Assembly (NCBI RefSeq): GCF_900182655.1
Contig: NZ_FXTC01000004.1
Span: forward strand, 62,001-126,000
Direction: 5' to 3'
Source of the DNA: Chryseobacterium rhizoplanae
GTDB taxonomy: Bacteria > Bacteroidota > Bacteroidia > Flavobacteriales > Weeksellaceae
DNA length: 64,000 nucleotides
Shown piece by piece: positions 26,436 to 35,704 of this stretch (within the stretch, counting starts at the first letter, position 1; each line of letters opens with the position of its first letter). The translations under genes and the position numbers were made by a program. The notes below the pieces were generated by a model that saw only the letters and a list, made by a program, of their open reading frames with translations, did no database searches and was not told the origin of the DNA.

Positions 26436-26840
26436 TTATCTGCTGTGGATCTCTACGGTTACAGGCATTACGTAAGTGTAGGCAACCATATTATCAGTCA
26501 GTTTATTGCGGTCTACTCTATAATCAAGATCGCTTAATACTGTTTCAATTTCTTTGCTTACGGTTTTACAGTCTCCTGTAGAATGAACATTTACAATTTT
26601 ACCATTTTTTGCAATATCAAATTTCACCACTGAATTTACGGTTCCCTGCTTGTAATCAGGATTGGTAAGGTCAAAATTGGCTTCCAGTTTATTTCTTATA
26701 TCTGTAAAAGTCTCACTCTTATTCAGCTGAATAGGCTCAATGGTATTATGATTGGTAGTTTGGGCTTTGGCAGTGTTCAAAATGGCAGCAAATCCGCAAA
26801 CGAAAAGTGAAGCAAACAATATTTGAATTCGATTTTTCAT
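26436..26840 (-). CDS. Secreted TonB C-terminal-domain-like protein
   Basis: 134 aa with signal peptide MKNRIQILFASLFVCGFAAI ending near AQTT. The mature part resembles the TonB C-terminal beta-alpha-beta fold as found in Bacteroidetes energy-transducer-like proteins: NSVVKFDIAKNGKIVNVHST, then KTVSKEIETVLSDLDYRVDR and a final strand VMPVTVEIHS. There is no transmembrane anchor or proline-rich spacer, so it is not a working TonB. Role unknown. It has its own promoter. Confidence 0.65.
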   Translation of the reverse strand: MKNRIQILFASLFVCGFAAILNTAKAQTTNHNTIEPIQLNKSETFTDIRNKLEANFDLTNPDYKQGTVNSVVKFDIAKNGKIVNVHSTGDCKTVSKEIETVLSDLDYRVDRNKLTDNMVAYTYVMPVTVEIHSR

Positions 26841-26889
26841 AACTAATTGGTTTTAAATATTATACTAACCTTTTTTTGTATCTCTTATC

Positions 26890-26897
26890 CAAAGTTA
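26890..26897 (-). promoter_or_regulatory. -7 box for the TonB-domain-like gene
   Basis: Minus-strand TAACTTTG matches TAnnTTTG, 50 bp before the start codon. The rest of 26841-27138 is AT-rich, without a convincing gene. Confidence 0.5.
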
Positions 26898-27138
26898 TTA
26901 AAAATAATTCATATTAATTTTACATTGAGTTAACATTTAGTTAACATTAAAATATAATTAATTGATTACCAGATGAATAAATTTAAAAAAATAATTGAAA
27001 ATTTAATATTGGAAGATAAATTATAGCGCAAATCAGTATATTTTTTGGTTAGAATATTGATTTCAGAAGGTTAGATACAAAAAAAAAGAACCTGCTTTCA
27101 CAAATTCTTTTTTAAATTATTTATATTTTTTGGACCCT

Positions 27139-27814
27139 TTATAATCCTTTAATTATTCTTTGGGTTTCAAGCTCGTCAATTATAAATTGGGCATCACTTT
27201 CTGAAATAAATTTGTTTTCATAAAGCCAGTGAATCCTAGCAATCTGTGTCTGGATAGGAATCAGATTATCAACTCTATAATACTCCTTCAGATAGTAATC
27301 TTTTCTACACTTCTTAATTTCGGCAATAAAAGCGTCCACGTCTTCCATTTCTTTTTTTGAGTAGGAGAAGTTAATTGGTTTTGCAGCGGCAAGACCTTTA
27401 GAACTCATTGCTTTGAATTCACTATTACACAATCCGGTTACAATAAGAGACGGAAATAAAGCAATCACAAAAACAATCATACCTGAGGATGCAGAGAGCT
27501 GTACACAATCCGGTTACAATAAGAGACGGAAATAAAGCAATCACAAAAACAATCATACCTGAGGATGCAGAGAGCTGATAAGTTTGATTGATCACAATTG
27601 TAAGCAATATGGAATTGAATACAACCGATATGGCAATTGCCAAAAGCACCCAATCTTTTGTCTTTCTAAAGACAGTCTCATCATCATAAATATCTGCAAA
27701 ATGAACTTTATATTCATGCAACTCTTTGGTAAAACTATTCTTTACAAAGACACCATCTTCTTTGATCTCAAAATAGCTTGAATTTCTTCCGTTCTTTTGC
27801 GCCAGTGTTTTCAT
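27139..27814 (-). pseudogene. Membrane protein gene split by a 76-bp tandem duplication
   Basis: Two overlapping frames (27425-27814 and 27139-27480) both encode MIVFVIALFPSLIVTGLC because the underlying 76 bp occurs twice in tandem. As 76 is not a multiple of three, the frame shifts after the first copy. Removing one copy gives one 199-aa protein: an N-terminal soluble part (YFEIKEDGVFVKNSFTKEL, PH-like strands), two membrane spans (VLLAIAISVVFNSILLTIVI and MIVFVIALFPSLIVTGLC) and a helical C-terminal part (RIHWLYENKFISESDAQFII). No family recognised. Either a fresh loss of function, a reversible switch, or an assembly error. Confidence 0.85.
27426..27577. repeat. Perfect 76-bp tandem duplication
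   Basis: Copy 1 at 27426-27501 and copy 2 at 27502-27577 look identical base for base, each beginning TACACAATCCGG and ending GCAGAGAGCTG. It lies inside a coding region and shifts its frame. Confidence 0.95.
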
Positions 27815-27822
27815 ATAAAATT

Positions 27823-30654
27823 TTACTCGAGTTCCCTCTTCAAAAACTTCCCTGTCAGGCTTTTCTTGGACTTCACAATTTCTTCTGGAGTACCCTGTGC
27901 TACGATCTGTCCGCCATGCTTTCCTCCTTCTGGTCCAACGTCGATGATATGATCTGCTAATTTGATTACATCCATATTATGTTCGATGATAATGAACGAG
28001 TTTCCAAGTTCCACCAATTGATTGATGGCTTCCATCAGAATTTTTACATCTTCAAAGTGTAATCCCGTGGTGGGTTCATCAAGGATATAAAGGGTGTTTC
28101 CGGTTTGTCTTTTTGCCAATTCGGTTGCTAACTTGATACGCTGTGCTTCACCTCCTGAAAGGGTTGTTGACTGTTGCCCCAGGGTAATATATCCTAATCC
28201 TACATCCTGCAGCGTTTTTACTTTGGCAAAAATCTTAGGAATCGGCTGGAAGAAATCTACCGCTTCATCAATGGTCATATCCAGAACATCAGAGATTGAT
28301 TTTCCTTTGTAACGAACTTCAAGGGTTTCCCTGTTGAAACGTTTTCCGTTACAAGTTTCGCAATGAACGTATACATCCGGAAGAAAATTCATTTCAATCA
28401 CTTTCAATCCACCACCCTGGCAGGTTTCACATCTTCCGCCCTTTACGTTGAAAGAGAATCTTCCAGGCTTATAACCACGGATCTTACTTTCCGGAAGTTC
28501 AGCAAAAAGATTTCTGATATCGGTAAACATTCCTGTGTAGGTAGCAGGATTAGATCGCGGCGTTCTTCCGATTGGCGTCTGGTCTACGTCTACAATTTTA
28601 TCAATATTCTCTAACCCTTCAATTTTTTTGTAAGGCAAAGGTTCCTGAACTGCTCTGTAGAAATGTTTGTTAAGGATCGGGTATAATGTCCCATTAATCA
28701 AAGAGGATTTTCCGCTTCCTGAAATTCCGGTTACTACTACCAGTTTTCCAAGGGGAACATCAAGGGTTACATTTTTAAGGTTGTTTCCTGTAGCTCCTTT
28801 TAAAACAATATTTTTACCGCTTCCTGCTCTTCTTTCTTCAGGAATTGCAATTTTTCTTTTTCCATTGATGTATTGAGCCGTGATCGTATCTGCTTTCAAC
28901 AAATCTTTTGGTTTTCCCTGCCAAAGGATTTCTCCACCGAATTTTCCGGCTCTCGGGCCAATATCCAATACCTCATCGGCTTCAAGAATCATGTCTTTAT
29001 CATGTTCTACCACCAATACAGAGTTTCCGATGTCTCTAAGATTTTTCAGGGAATGAATCAGTCTTTCGTTATCTCTCTGGTGAAGGCCAATACTCGGTTC
29101 ATCAAGAATATACAGGACATTCACCAACTGGGATCCGATCTGTGTTGCCAGACGGATTCTCTGTGATTCTCCTCCTGAAAGGGTTTTTGAACTTCTGCTC
29201 AAACTTAAATAATCCAATCCTACATCCAGCAAAAACTGAAGTCTGGTTTCAATTTCTTTTAAGATCTCATGAGCAATGATTTTATTTTTTTCTGAAAATT
29301 TATCTCTTACATCAGCTAACCAGTCTTTTAAGTCTGATAAGCTTAAACCATTAATCTCAGCAATATTTTTACCGTCAATTTTAAAACTTAAGCTTGAAGG
29401 CTGAAGACGTGTTCCATTACATTCCGGGCAGGTTTCTTCTGTGGTGAAGTGTCTTTCCAGCAAAATAGCTTCGTAAGATTCTCTTTCCTCAATGATTTCT
29501 TCCATGAAAGCAATCAAACCGTCAAAACCAATCTTAATTTTCTTGGTAATTCCTGCGTATTTCAGGTCTTTATTGAATTCTTTATGACATCCGTTGTAGA
29601 TATAATCCAATGCTTCTTCAGGAATATCCTGCAAAGGCGTTGTTAATCCCAGTCCGAAAATCTCAAGAATATTTTTGATCTGCGAAAGAATCCATTTATT
29701 GGACTTGATATCTTCCAATGGTAATAATCCTCCCTGATTAATTGATAATTTAGGATTGTCTATGAAATAATCGGTATTGATCTTTTTAATGGTTCCCAAT
29801 CCTTTACAGTTCGGGCAGCTTCCTTTCGGAGAGTTGAATGAAAAAGTATTCGGTTCCGGCAGAGCAAGGGAGTGTCCTGTTTCCGCATCCATCAGGTTTT
29901 TGGAAAAGTATTCGATGTCTTTACTTCCCAACTTCTGAATTCCGATAATTCCTTCTCCCATTTCCATCGCAGTGCGCAATGATTTTTCCATTCTGCCTTC
30001 CGAAGCATTCTCCCCGATAATCCAACGATCGATAACGATATCAATATCGTGGGTTTTATAACGATCAAGCTTTAAATCATATTCAATATCCTGCAATTCG
30101 CCATCAATTCTTGCCTGTCCGTAGCCTTTTTTAGCCATCTGTACAAAGAGTTCATGATAATGTCCTTTTCTGGAACGCACTACGGGTGCCAAAAGCATGA
30201 TTTTCTCTTTTTTATAATTTTCTTTGATGGTCTCCAGAATCTGATCTTCCGTATAGCTCACCAATTTCTGTCCGGTAGATAAAGAGTATGCATCCGAAAC
30301 TCTTGCATATAAAAGACGAAGAAAATCGTAAAGCTCAGTCACAGTTCCTACGGTAGAACGAGGATTTTTGTTGGTTGTTTTCTGCTCGATCGCAATAACG
30401 GGTGAAAGTCCTTCAATTTTATCTACATCAGGACGCTCCAATCCGCCTAAAAACTGACGTGCATAGGCAGAGAATGTTTCGATATAACGACGCTGGCCTT
30501 CTGCAAAAATGGTATCAAAAGCCAATGAGGATTTTCCACTTCCGGAAAGGCCGGTAATAACGACCAATTCGTTGCGTGGAATTTTAACATTAATATTTTT
30601 AAGGTTGTGTTCACGTGCTCCGTAAACTTCTATATATTCTGTTGATTTGCTCAT
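27823..30654 (-). CDS. uvrA: Excinuclease ABC subunit A
   Basis: DNA damage sensor of nucleotide excision repair, an ABC-type ATPase dimer that loads UvrB. 943 aa. First Walker A is [20 protein letters not shown] near residue 33, the second [19 protein letters not shown] near 640. Signature motifs [16 protein letters not shown] and [17 protein letters not shown] are both present. Zinc-binding cysteines appear as [16 protein letters not shown], and CETCQGGG with CETCNGKR. Length and order match canonical UvrA. It is followed 8 bp downstream by the disrupted membrane-protein gene, and has its own promoter. Confidence 0.99.
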   Translation of the reverse strand: MSKSTEYIEVYGAREHNLKNINVKIPRNELVVITGLSGSGKSSLAFDTIFAEGQRRYIETFSAYARQFLGGLERPDVDKIEGLSPVIAIEQKTTNKNPRSTVGTVTELYDFLRLLYARVSDAYSLSTGQKLVSYTEDQILETIKENYKKEKIMLLAPVVRSRKGHYHELFVQMAKKGYGQARIDGELQDIEYDLKLDRYKTHDIDIVIDRWIIGENASEGRMEKSLRTAMEMGEGIIGIQKLGSKDIEYFSKNLMDAETGHSLALPEPNTFSFNSPKGSCPNCKGLGTIKKINTDYFIDNPKLSINQGGLLPLEDIKSNKWILSQIKNILEIFGLGLTTPLQDIPEEALDYIYNGCHKEFNKDLKYAGITKKIKIGFDGLIAFMEEIIEERESYEAILLERHFTTEETCPECNGTRLQPSSLSFKIDGKNIAEINGLSLSDLKDWLADVRDKFSEKNKIIAHEILKEIETRLQFLLDVGLDYLSLSRSSKTLSGGESQRIRLATQIGSQLVNVLYILDEPSIGLHQRDNERLIHSLKNLRDIGNSVLVVEHDKDMILEADEVLDIGPRAGKFGGEILWQGKPKDLLKADTITAQYINGKRKIAIPEERRAGSGKNIVLKGATGNNLKNVTLDVPLGKLVVVTGISGSGKSSLINGTLYPILNKHFYRAVQEPLPYKKIEGLENIDKIVDVDQTPIGRTPRSNPATYTGMFTDIRNLFAELPESKIRGYKPGRFSFNVKGGRCETCQGGGLKVIEMNFLPDVYVHCETCNGKRFNRETLEVRYKGKSISDVLDMTIDEAVDFFQPIPKIFAKVKTLQDVGLGYITLGQQSTTLSGGEAQRIKLATELAKRQTGNTLYILDEPTTGLHFEDVKILMEAINQLVELGNSFIIIEHNMDVIKLADHIIDVGPEGGKHGGQIVAQGTPEEIVKSKKSLTGKFLKRELE

Positions 30655-30688
30655 AATTCGGAGTGACTTTGCCTGAAAATCACAACGT

Positions 30689-30697
30689 GCAAAAATA
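30689..30697 (-). promoter_or_regulatory. -7 box for uvrA
   Basis: Minus-strand TATTTTTGC matches TAnnTTTG, 35 bp before the start codon. Confidence 0.55.
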
Positions 30698-30792
30698 CGA
30701 AATTTTATAGACTTTTTTTGAATATAAAATGTATAAAAATTTCATAAATTCATAGAGGTTTGTATAGTAATGTTGTGAGGTGATAATATAAA

Positions 30793-30856
30793 TTTTGGCT
30801 AAAGCCTATGAATATATTCTTTTTGTTAAACGGGCTAAAGCCCATTCCTATTGAAT
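30793..30856. repeat. REP-like palindrome doublet, copy A
   Basis: 64 bp holding two short hairpins, TTGGCTAAAGCCTA and GGGCTAAAGCCC, separated by AT-rich spacer and ending ATTCCTATTGAAT. A closely similar unit lies at 35538-35601. It occupies the 300-bp gap between uvrA and tssF, together with the uvrA promoter and the tssF terminator. Confidence 0.8.
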
Positions 30857-30896
30857 GCTTTGGTTCACGTATATTTTTCAATTCAACAAAATAAAA

Positions 30897-30921
30897 AAAT
30901 GCCGTAATTGATACGGCATTT
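30897..30921 (-). terminator. Terminator of tssE-tssF
   Basis: 10-bp perfect stem AAATGCCGTA/TACGGCATTT, loop of 5, with seven T on the minus strand, 35 bp past the tssF stop. Confidence 0.8.
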
Positions 30922-30955
30922 ATATTTTAAACTAATTTTAATTTTCTTTTAAGAT

Positions 30956-32839
30956 TTACATGTCCTGGAAATCGACATCTTCATTGTTTATTCTTACCAC
31001 ATATTCAATCCCATCAATAGCTTTGGCAATGATCTGATTTCTGATAATATTAGCCATGTTTTCCCAATAAGCTCTTCCATAGAAAGAATAGTTCTGCGGA
31101 ATAATTTCTACCTCAACGGTTCTTACAAAACCTTCTTTAGGTTTGTTGCTGATCATGGTTCCCCTTCTTACCCTCACTTCTCTTACCTCATCTTTCAGAA
31201 TCATACGGCAAAAGTTTTTAACATCTTCTAAAGAAATGATCTTATCTCTTGTCGTAAGTGCATATTTATAAGCCTGAATACTGTCTGTTCCTTTCTGCTC
31301 TTCAGCACCACCCAATGTTTCGGTAAGCAATACAACTGTCTGCGACTTCAACTGATTGGATAGTTCAGTTCCCGGACGCATATGATTGGCCAAAGTACAA
31401 TGGGTAACCCAGAAAGAAGCGTAGGTATGATCGGTTTTTTCTACAGGTTCCATGATGACATAATTCAGTTCCTGTCTGATATTCCTTTTGGCATTGTTTA
31501 CTTTCTGCACCATGGTTTTCATCTTATCGGACATTTCGCTGAGAACTCCTTTTACGTTATCTCTGTTCAAAAGGGAAAATGCTGCAATTTCGTCTCTTGT
31601 CAATTCAAGAACATTGGCAATCATGTCAACGGCATTTCTGCTTGTGAAACGCTCCATTCCTCCTTTTCTTACAGTATATAAGCCTTTCTTAAGATCATCG
31701 GCTGGTGTGAAAGGGATTTCGGTATACTTTCTCCCGTCACCGTCCTGTACCTCATCTACATACAGGAAATGTTCTCCTTCATCTGTTACCAAAGGAATAT
31801 TATTTCCCATGATATCAAGGCTGTATTCTGTTTTTTTCCAGCCTCTGTTGTAGATTGGGAATGCATTTAATACAAACGAGAAGTTATCAAGGATTTCCGC
31901 TGAAAACTGTGGTGGGAATTCAAAAGTAAGCCATAAGAAAGTTTTATTATCCAGGAACTTTGTAATTTCTTCTTTTCCTGCCAGGAAATCAAGATTCTGA
32001 GGAAGCTGTCCGGGTTCTGAAAACAGGCTTTGAGAAATTCCAGTTACTTCAATAAATTTATGGCGGTAAATGCTTTTAATATCATTAATCACCTTATTTC
32101 TGATGGACTGCTCTTTGAACATCTGTTCGTAACCGTCCGTATGACTTTCTGTAAGATAGCTTAATCCTTCTCTTACAAATAAAGGATTTCCATTGCTGGA
32201 CACCGAAATGTACGGCAATAGTTTATAAACGAAATCAAGGTGTTCAAAAGCCGGATTGGAGCAGAATATGCTCAGGTATTTAGGAAAGTTTTCACTTATA
32301 TATTTGCTTACATCTACTCCTATTGTAATTTTTCTGTAATCTTCAGGTCTTCCCTGAAATCTTGCAATAGGAATTTTATTAAACCGGTCATCTATGCTGT
32401 AGCAGGTATTTCCTACAAACATAACGGAGGTATGAACTTTATTGATTCTTACATTTCCTACCGGTGTAAAAGGAATATTCAGCTGCTTATCGGATTCTGA
32501 CTTTACTGTGGAAGTCATCTGTTTACGGAAGAAAAACTCTGTGTGTTCCAATAAAACCTCTGAAGAATCATAAGGCTGTGTAAAAGCCACGGAATGTGCG
32601 GGAATAGGATGTGTGTAAATGGATGGTGTAAGAAGTTTTGCCAGTTTCTCTAATATACGGGCATTTACCGTCTGTATTTCATTATTCGCTTTAAAAACTT
32701 CTGTACTGAACGCATCTATCAACAGTTTTACAAAAGGATCTAAAGACTGTGGACTTCTGAGTCCCCATACTTTAGTTGCATTTTGAAGCATCCTTGCTTT
32801 TACAGATTCTTTGGAATAAATATTCTGATCTAAATTCAT
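30956..32839 (-). CDS. tssF: Type VI secretion system baseplate subunit TssF
   Basis: 627-aa TssF/VasA-family baseplate protein of the Bacteroidetes-type T6SS (subtype iii). The N-terminus has SKESVKARMLQNATKVWGLR and FVKLLIDAFSTEVFKANNEI, then ARILEKLAKLLTPSIYTHPI, which matches the start of TssF with its LAxLLTPxxxxPxPAHS segment. FEFPPQFSAEILDNFSFVLN and FPIYNRGWKKTEYSLD follow the family's central region. TssF pairs with TssG and TssK to form the baseplate wedge. Here it stands directly after tssE with no other tss gene in the 64 kb. Confidence 0.88.
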   Translation of the reverse strand: MNLDQNIYSKESVKARMLQNATKVWGLRSPQSLDPFVKLLIDAFSTEVFKANNEIQTVNARILEKLAKLLTPSIYTHPIPAHSVAFTQPYDSSEVLLEHTEFFFRKQMTSTVKSESDKQLNIPFTPVGNVRINKVHTSVMFVGNTCYSIDDRFNKIPIARFQGRPEDYRKITIGVDVSKYISENFPKYLSIFCSNPAFEHLDFVYKLLPYISVSSNGNPLFVREGLSYLTESHTDGYEQMFKEQSIRNKVINDIKSIYRHKFIEVTGISQSLFSEPGQLPQNLDFLAGKEEITKFLDNKTFLWLTFEFPPQFSAEILDNFSFVLNAFPIYNRGWKKTEYSLDIMGNNIPLVTDEGEHFLYVDEVQDGDGRKYTEIPFTPADDLKKGLYTVRKGGMERFTSRNAVDMIANVLELTRDEIAAFSLLNRDNVKGVLSEMSDKMKTMVQKVNNAKRNIRQELNYVIMEPVEKTDHTYASFWVTHCTLANHMRPGTELSNQLKSQTVVLLTETLGGAEEQKGTDSIQAYKYALTTRDKIISLEDVKNFCRMILKDEVREVRVRRGTMISNKPKEGFVRTVEVEIIPQNYSFYGRAYWENMANIIRNQIIAKAIDGIEYVVRINNEDVDFQDM

Positions 32840-32863
32840 AATTTTCTTTCGCTGTTAAAAATA

Positions 32864-33304
32864 TTAATCAATAGACATCGGGCTTAGAAACAATTCTGTT
32901 GAAAAACTGAAACGTTCTCCTGTTTCTTCCATTTTTGCATTGATGGCAATTCTTACTTTCTTTTTAATTTCGGTGTGTTCTTTAGTATCGTAGCTGTGCT
33001 CTACAAATTGTATATGGGCATCGATCTGCGGGCTTACAATTCTTGGCTCATATTCCTGGATTTGTCTTCTCAGGCTTTTAACAAAAACGTTTTCCCAGAT
33101 GGCACTTGTTACTCCATTATCGAATTCAAGGTTCCAAACATCGTTTCCATAGTTTTCATCATATCTGTTCTCCCCTTTTTTGGTGGTGATCAGCAGCATA
33201 ATATTGTGAGCAATACTTTCCCCCATATCGCAGGTATCGATACTTCCGCCTTCGGTCATTAAAGTAGACGGTACAAAAGGCATTCTGTAATTTGGTGTAT
33301 CCAT
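32864..33304 (-). CDS. tssE: Type VI secretion system baseplate subunit TssE (gp25-like)
   Basis: 146-aa GPW/gp25-family protein. MGESIAHNIMLLITTKKGEN followed by RYDENYGNDVWNLEFDNGVT is the gp25 lysozyme-like core, including the conserved E/R-rich region (SLRRQIQEYEPRIVSPQIDA) that nucleates sheath assembly. TssE links the baseplate to the contractile sheath. tssF begins 24 bp downstream, and the two form one operon ending in a good terminator. Sequence style fits Bacteroidetes T6SSiii, not phage tails, because TssF is beside it. Confidence 0.88.
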   Translation of the reverse strand: MDTPNYRMPFVPSTLMTEGGSIDTCDMGESIAHNIMLLITTKKGENRYDENYGNDVWNLEFDNGVTSAIWENVFVKSLRRQIQEYEPRIVSPQIDAHIQFVEHSYDTKEHTEIKKKVRIAINAKMEETGERFSFSTELFLSPMSID

Positions 33305-33410
33305 AACTTATAGTTTTTACTTCATGGTCCGCTTATTTAAAAACGGAATACCAAAATACGCATTTTCACCAAATAATTGTTACAATACCTTAAAATATTA
33401 TTCAAAAAGA

Positions 33411-33438
33411 AGGGCCTTCAAACTAAATTGAAAGCCCT
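33411..33438 (-). terminator. Terminator of the permease gene
   Basis: Stem AGGGC-TTCAA pairing with TTGAA-GCCCT around loop TTTAGT on the minus strand, then TCTTTTT. Confidence 0.75.
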
Positions 33439-33463
33439 GAATCTTTTATATCTTTTATTTTAT

Positions 33464-34876
33464 TTAAGCATCTGCCTTTTTTCGGTTGATAAAATAATAT
33501 ACCGGAAGTCCCAGCAATACCAATACAAAGCCCGGCCATGTATACTGCTGTTTGTAAATTAACAGTAAAATACAGAAACACGTTCCTATGAGAAGGTAAA
33601 TAACAGGGGTTACCGGATAAAGCCATGTCTTATAAGGTCTTTCCAGTTCCGGCTGTTTCATTCTTAAATAAATCACTCCAAAAACCGTAATCATATAGAA
33701 CAGAACAATCACGAAAGAAATCATATCCAATAAATTCCCGTACTGTCCGCTCAGGCACAAAATAGAAGCCCAAACTCCCTGCATCCATAAAGCATTTTCA
33801 GGAACTTCATTTTTATTGTTTTTAACTGCCGATTTAAAGAACATTCCGTCTTTTGCCATGGTCTGGAAAACCCTCGCTCCAGCCAGAATTAATCCGTTAT
33901 TACATCCAAATGTAGAGATCATAACCAATAAAGCGATGATAATAGTTCCTGCACTTCCAAAAATATTCTGAGATGCAGCAACCGCTACCCTGTCATTGGC
34001 TGCAAATGCAATCCCGTCTCTGTCCAGAGCATTTAAGTATACATAGTTTACTGCTATATAAAGAATCATTACAGCAGAAGTACCGTAAATCATCGATTTT
34101 ACTACATTTTTTTTAGGATTTTCAATTTCACCGGAAACAAAGGTTACACTTTCCCAGGCAACAGAACTGAAAACAGAACCTACCATGGCAGCAGCAATTC
34201 CACCTAACAAAGTCATTCCTCCAATCGGTTCCCAGCCTTCTTTAAGGAAATTACCACTCAAATCTTTTTTAAGATTATTAAAAGAATCTGTTCCCCAGCT
34301 AAAGTTTTCTGATAAATGAGAAATATCTACCAATATAAATCCGGCTGCTATTAAGCCTAATAATGCAATGATTTTAGAACCCGTGAAGATATTCTGAAGG
34401 ATTTTACCACTCTCTACCCCTCTGGTATTAATATAAGTAAGCAAAACAATAACGGCAATCGCCAGAATCTGTATCCAGGTGATCTTAAACTCACCACTTT
34501 GAAAAATTGGAGCAGCATCGTTGAGTGATGGAATAAGATAAGCCGTAAATTTACCAAAAGCCATCGCTACTGCAGCAATTGTTCCGGTTTGTATTACGGT
34601 AAACAATCCCCAGCCATAAAGGAATCCCATCCTTTTACCGAAAATTTCTTTCAGATAGGTATATTGTCCGCCGGCTTTCGGAAACAGTGCAGAAAGCTCT
34701 CCGTAGCTTATTGCTGCTGCTACGGTCATTATCCCTGTAATAACCCACACCACAATCAGCCAAAACCCTGATCCCAGGTTTCGCGTCATATCAGCACTTA
34801 CAATAAAGATCCCGCTTCCGATCATAGAACCCATCACCAGCATAATGGCGTCCCATAGTTTCAGTTTTTTTTGCAT
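33464..34876 (-). CDS. APC family amino acid permease
   Basis: 470-aa, about twelve-span amino acid transporter of the APC superfamily. The first span has the substrate-site signature MLVMGSMIGSGIFIVSADM; SYGELSALFPKAGGQYTYLK follows in span 2-3, and AWESVTFVSGEIENPKKNV precedes span 7. The pattern resembles the LAT/YfnA-type group, so neutral amino acids are plausible substrates, but that is inference. A TTG six bases upstream extends the frame; the ATG at 34876 is preferred. The -7 box is 17 bp before it. Confidence 0.93.
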   Translation of the reverse strand: MQKKLKLWDAIMLVMGSMIGSGIFIVSADMTRNLGSGFWLIVVWVITGIMTVAAAISYGELSALFPKAGGQYTYLKEIFGKRMGFLYGWGLFTVIQTGTIAAVAMAFGKFTAYLIPSLNDAAPIFQSGEFKITWIQILAIAVIVLLTYINTRGVESGKILQNIFTGSKIIALLGLIAAGFILVDISHLSENFSWGTDSFNNLKKDLSGNFLKEGWEPIGGMTLLGGIAAAMVGSVFSSVAWESVTFVSGEIENPKKNVVKSMIYGTSAVMILYIAVNYVYLNALDRDGIAFAANDRVAVAASQNIFGSAGTIIIALLVMISTFGCNNGLILAGARVFQTMAKDGMFFKSAVKNNKNEVPENALWMQGVWASILCLSGQYGNLLDMISFVIVLFYMITVFGVIYLRMKQPELERPYKTWLYPVTPVIYLLIGTCFCILLLIYKQQYTWPGFVLVLLGLPVYYFINRKKADA

Positions 34877-34892
34877 AGTCAAGTATAGGGGT

Positions 34893-34900
34893 CAAATATA
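34893..34900 (-). promoter_or_regulatory. -7 box for the permease gene
   Basis: Minus-strand TATATTTG matches TAnnTTTG, 17 bp before the ATG at 34876; leader would be about 10 nt. Confidence 0.55.
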
Positions 34901-34995
34901 ATCAAATCTCTCTTTGATTTTGAATTTTATTAAAAAATCCTTGAAACAGCTGTTTTTTATCATTTTTAAATCGGTTATGATTCGATATTAATTAG

Positions 34996-35003
34996 TATTT
35001 TTG
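34996..35003 (+). promoter_or_regulatory. -7 box for the DUF4920 gene
   Basis: TATTTTTG matches TAnnTTTG. It covers the TTG at 35001, which therefore cannot be the start codon; the ATG at 35019 is used. Confidence 0.55.
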
Positions 35004-35018
35004 GGAAAAATATTAAAC

Positions 35019-35516
35019 ATGAAATTTAAATCAATACTATTAGGTGCAGGTTTAATGGCTTCTTCATTAGCATTTGCTCAATCTGGTCCACCCGAGGGAA
35101 AGGCTTTGGTAGGTGATACTTACGGAGATCAGGTAGCTTCATCTGCTGAATCTAAAGCGATCACCGTAGATAAATTGAATAAACAGCTTAAAAAAGACAA
35201 TAAAAAAGTTGAAAATGTAGCTGTTAAAGGAAAAGTAACTGATGTTTGCGATAAAAAAGGATGCTGGCTTACGATTCAGACGGAGGACAATTCTAAGTTT
35301 TTTGTAAAAATGAAAGACTATGCTTTCTTTGTTCCTACAGCTTTAAAGGGTAAAAACGTGGTATTGGAAGGTAACGCAGAAAGAAAAGTAACTTCTGTGA
35401 ATGAGCAGAAACATTATGCGGAAGATGCTAAGAAACCGCAAGCTGAAATTGATGCGATTACTCAGCCTAAAGAAGAAATCAGGTTTGTAGCTAATGGAAT
35501 TAAAGTAGTTAACTAA
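35019..35516 (+). CDS. DUF4920 domain-containing secreted protein
   Basis: 165 aa from MKFKSILLGAGLMASSLAFA, a clean signal peptide ending AFAQ. The mature domain contains VAVKGKVTDVCDKKGCWLTI, with two cysteines that could bind metal, then FFVKMKDYAFFVPTALKGKN and VVLEGNAERK, the OB-fold-like pattern of DUF4920. Its role is unknown; relatives are periplasmic and sometimes near metal-handling genes. A long bidirectional terminator lies 130 bp downstream, after a REP-like unit. Confidence 0.82.
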   Translation: MKFKSILLGAGLMASSLAFAQSGPPEGKALVGDTYGDQVASSAESKAITVDKLNKQLKKDNKKVENVAVKGKVTDVCDKKGCWLTIQTEDNSKFFVKMKDYAFFVPTALKGKNVVLEGNAERKVTSVNEQKHYAEDAKKPQAEIDAITQPKEEIRFVANGIKVVN

Positions 35517-35537
35517 ACTTTATAGTCTGAAATTAAG

Positions 35538-35601
35538 TTTTGGCTGAAGCCAGATGAATTTTTATTTAATGTAAATGGGCTAAAGCCCATCCCTATTGAA
35601 T
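35538..35601. repeat. REP-like palindrome doublet, copy B
   Basis: Same layout as 30793-30856: TTGGCTGAAGCCAG, an AT-rich spacer, GGGCTAAAGCCC and ATCCCTATTGAAT. It sits in the 3' region of the DUF4920 gene. Confidence 0.8.
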
Positions 35602-35643
35602 ATGAATTTTAATATCCCAATTTTGGAACTTAGTTATAAAAAT

Positions 35644-35681
35644 AAAATCTCCGGCAGCCCTGAAGGGCTGCCGGAGATTTT
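35644..35681. terminator. Strong bidirectional terminator
   Basis: 17-bp perfect stem AAAATCTCCGGCAGCCC with loop TGAA and T runs on both strands, between the convergent DUF4920 and M14 peptidase genes. Confidence 0.9.
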
Positions 35682-35704
35682 TTATGAGATTATTTAAAAT
35701 TCTT

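Noticed and set aside
26973-27026. 17-codon plus-strand frame MNKFKKIIENLILEDKL
   Set aside because: Short, with no promoter box or ribosome-binding site seen and no signal features; composition follows the AT-rich gap.
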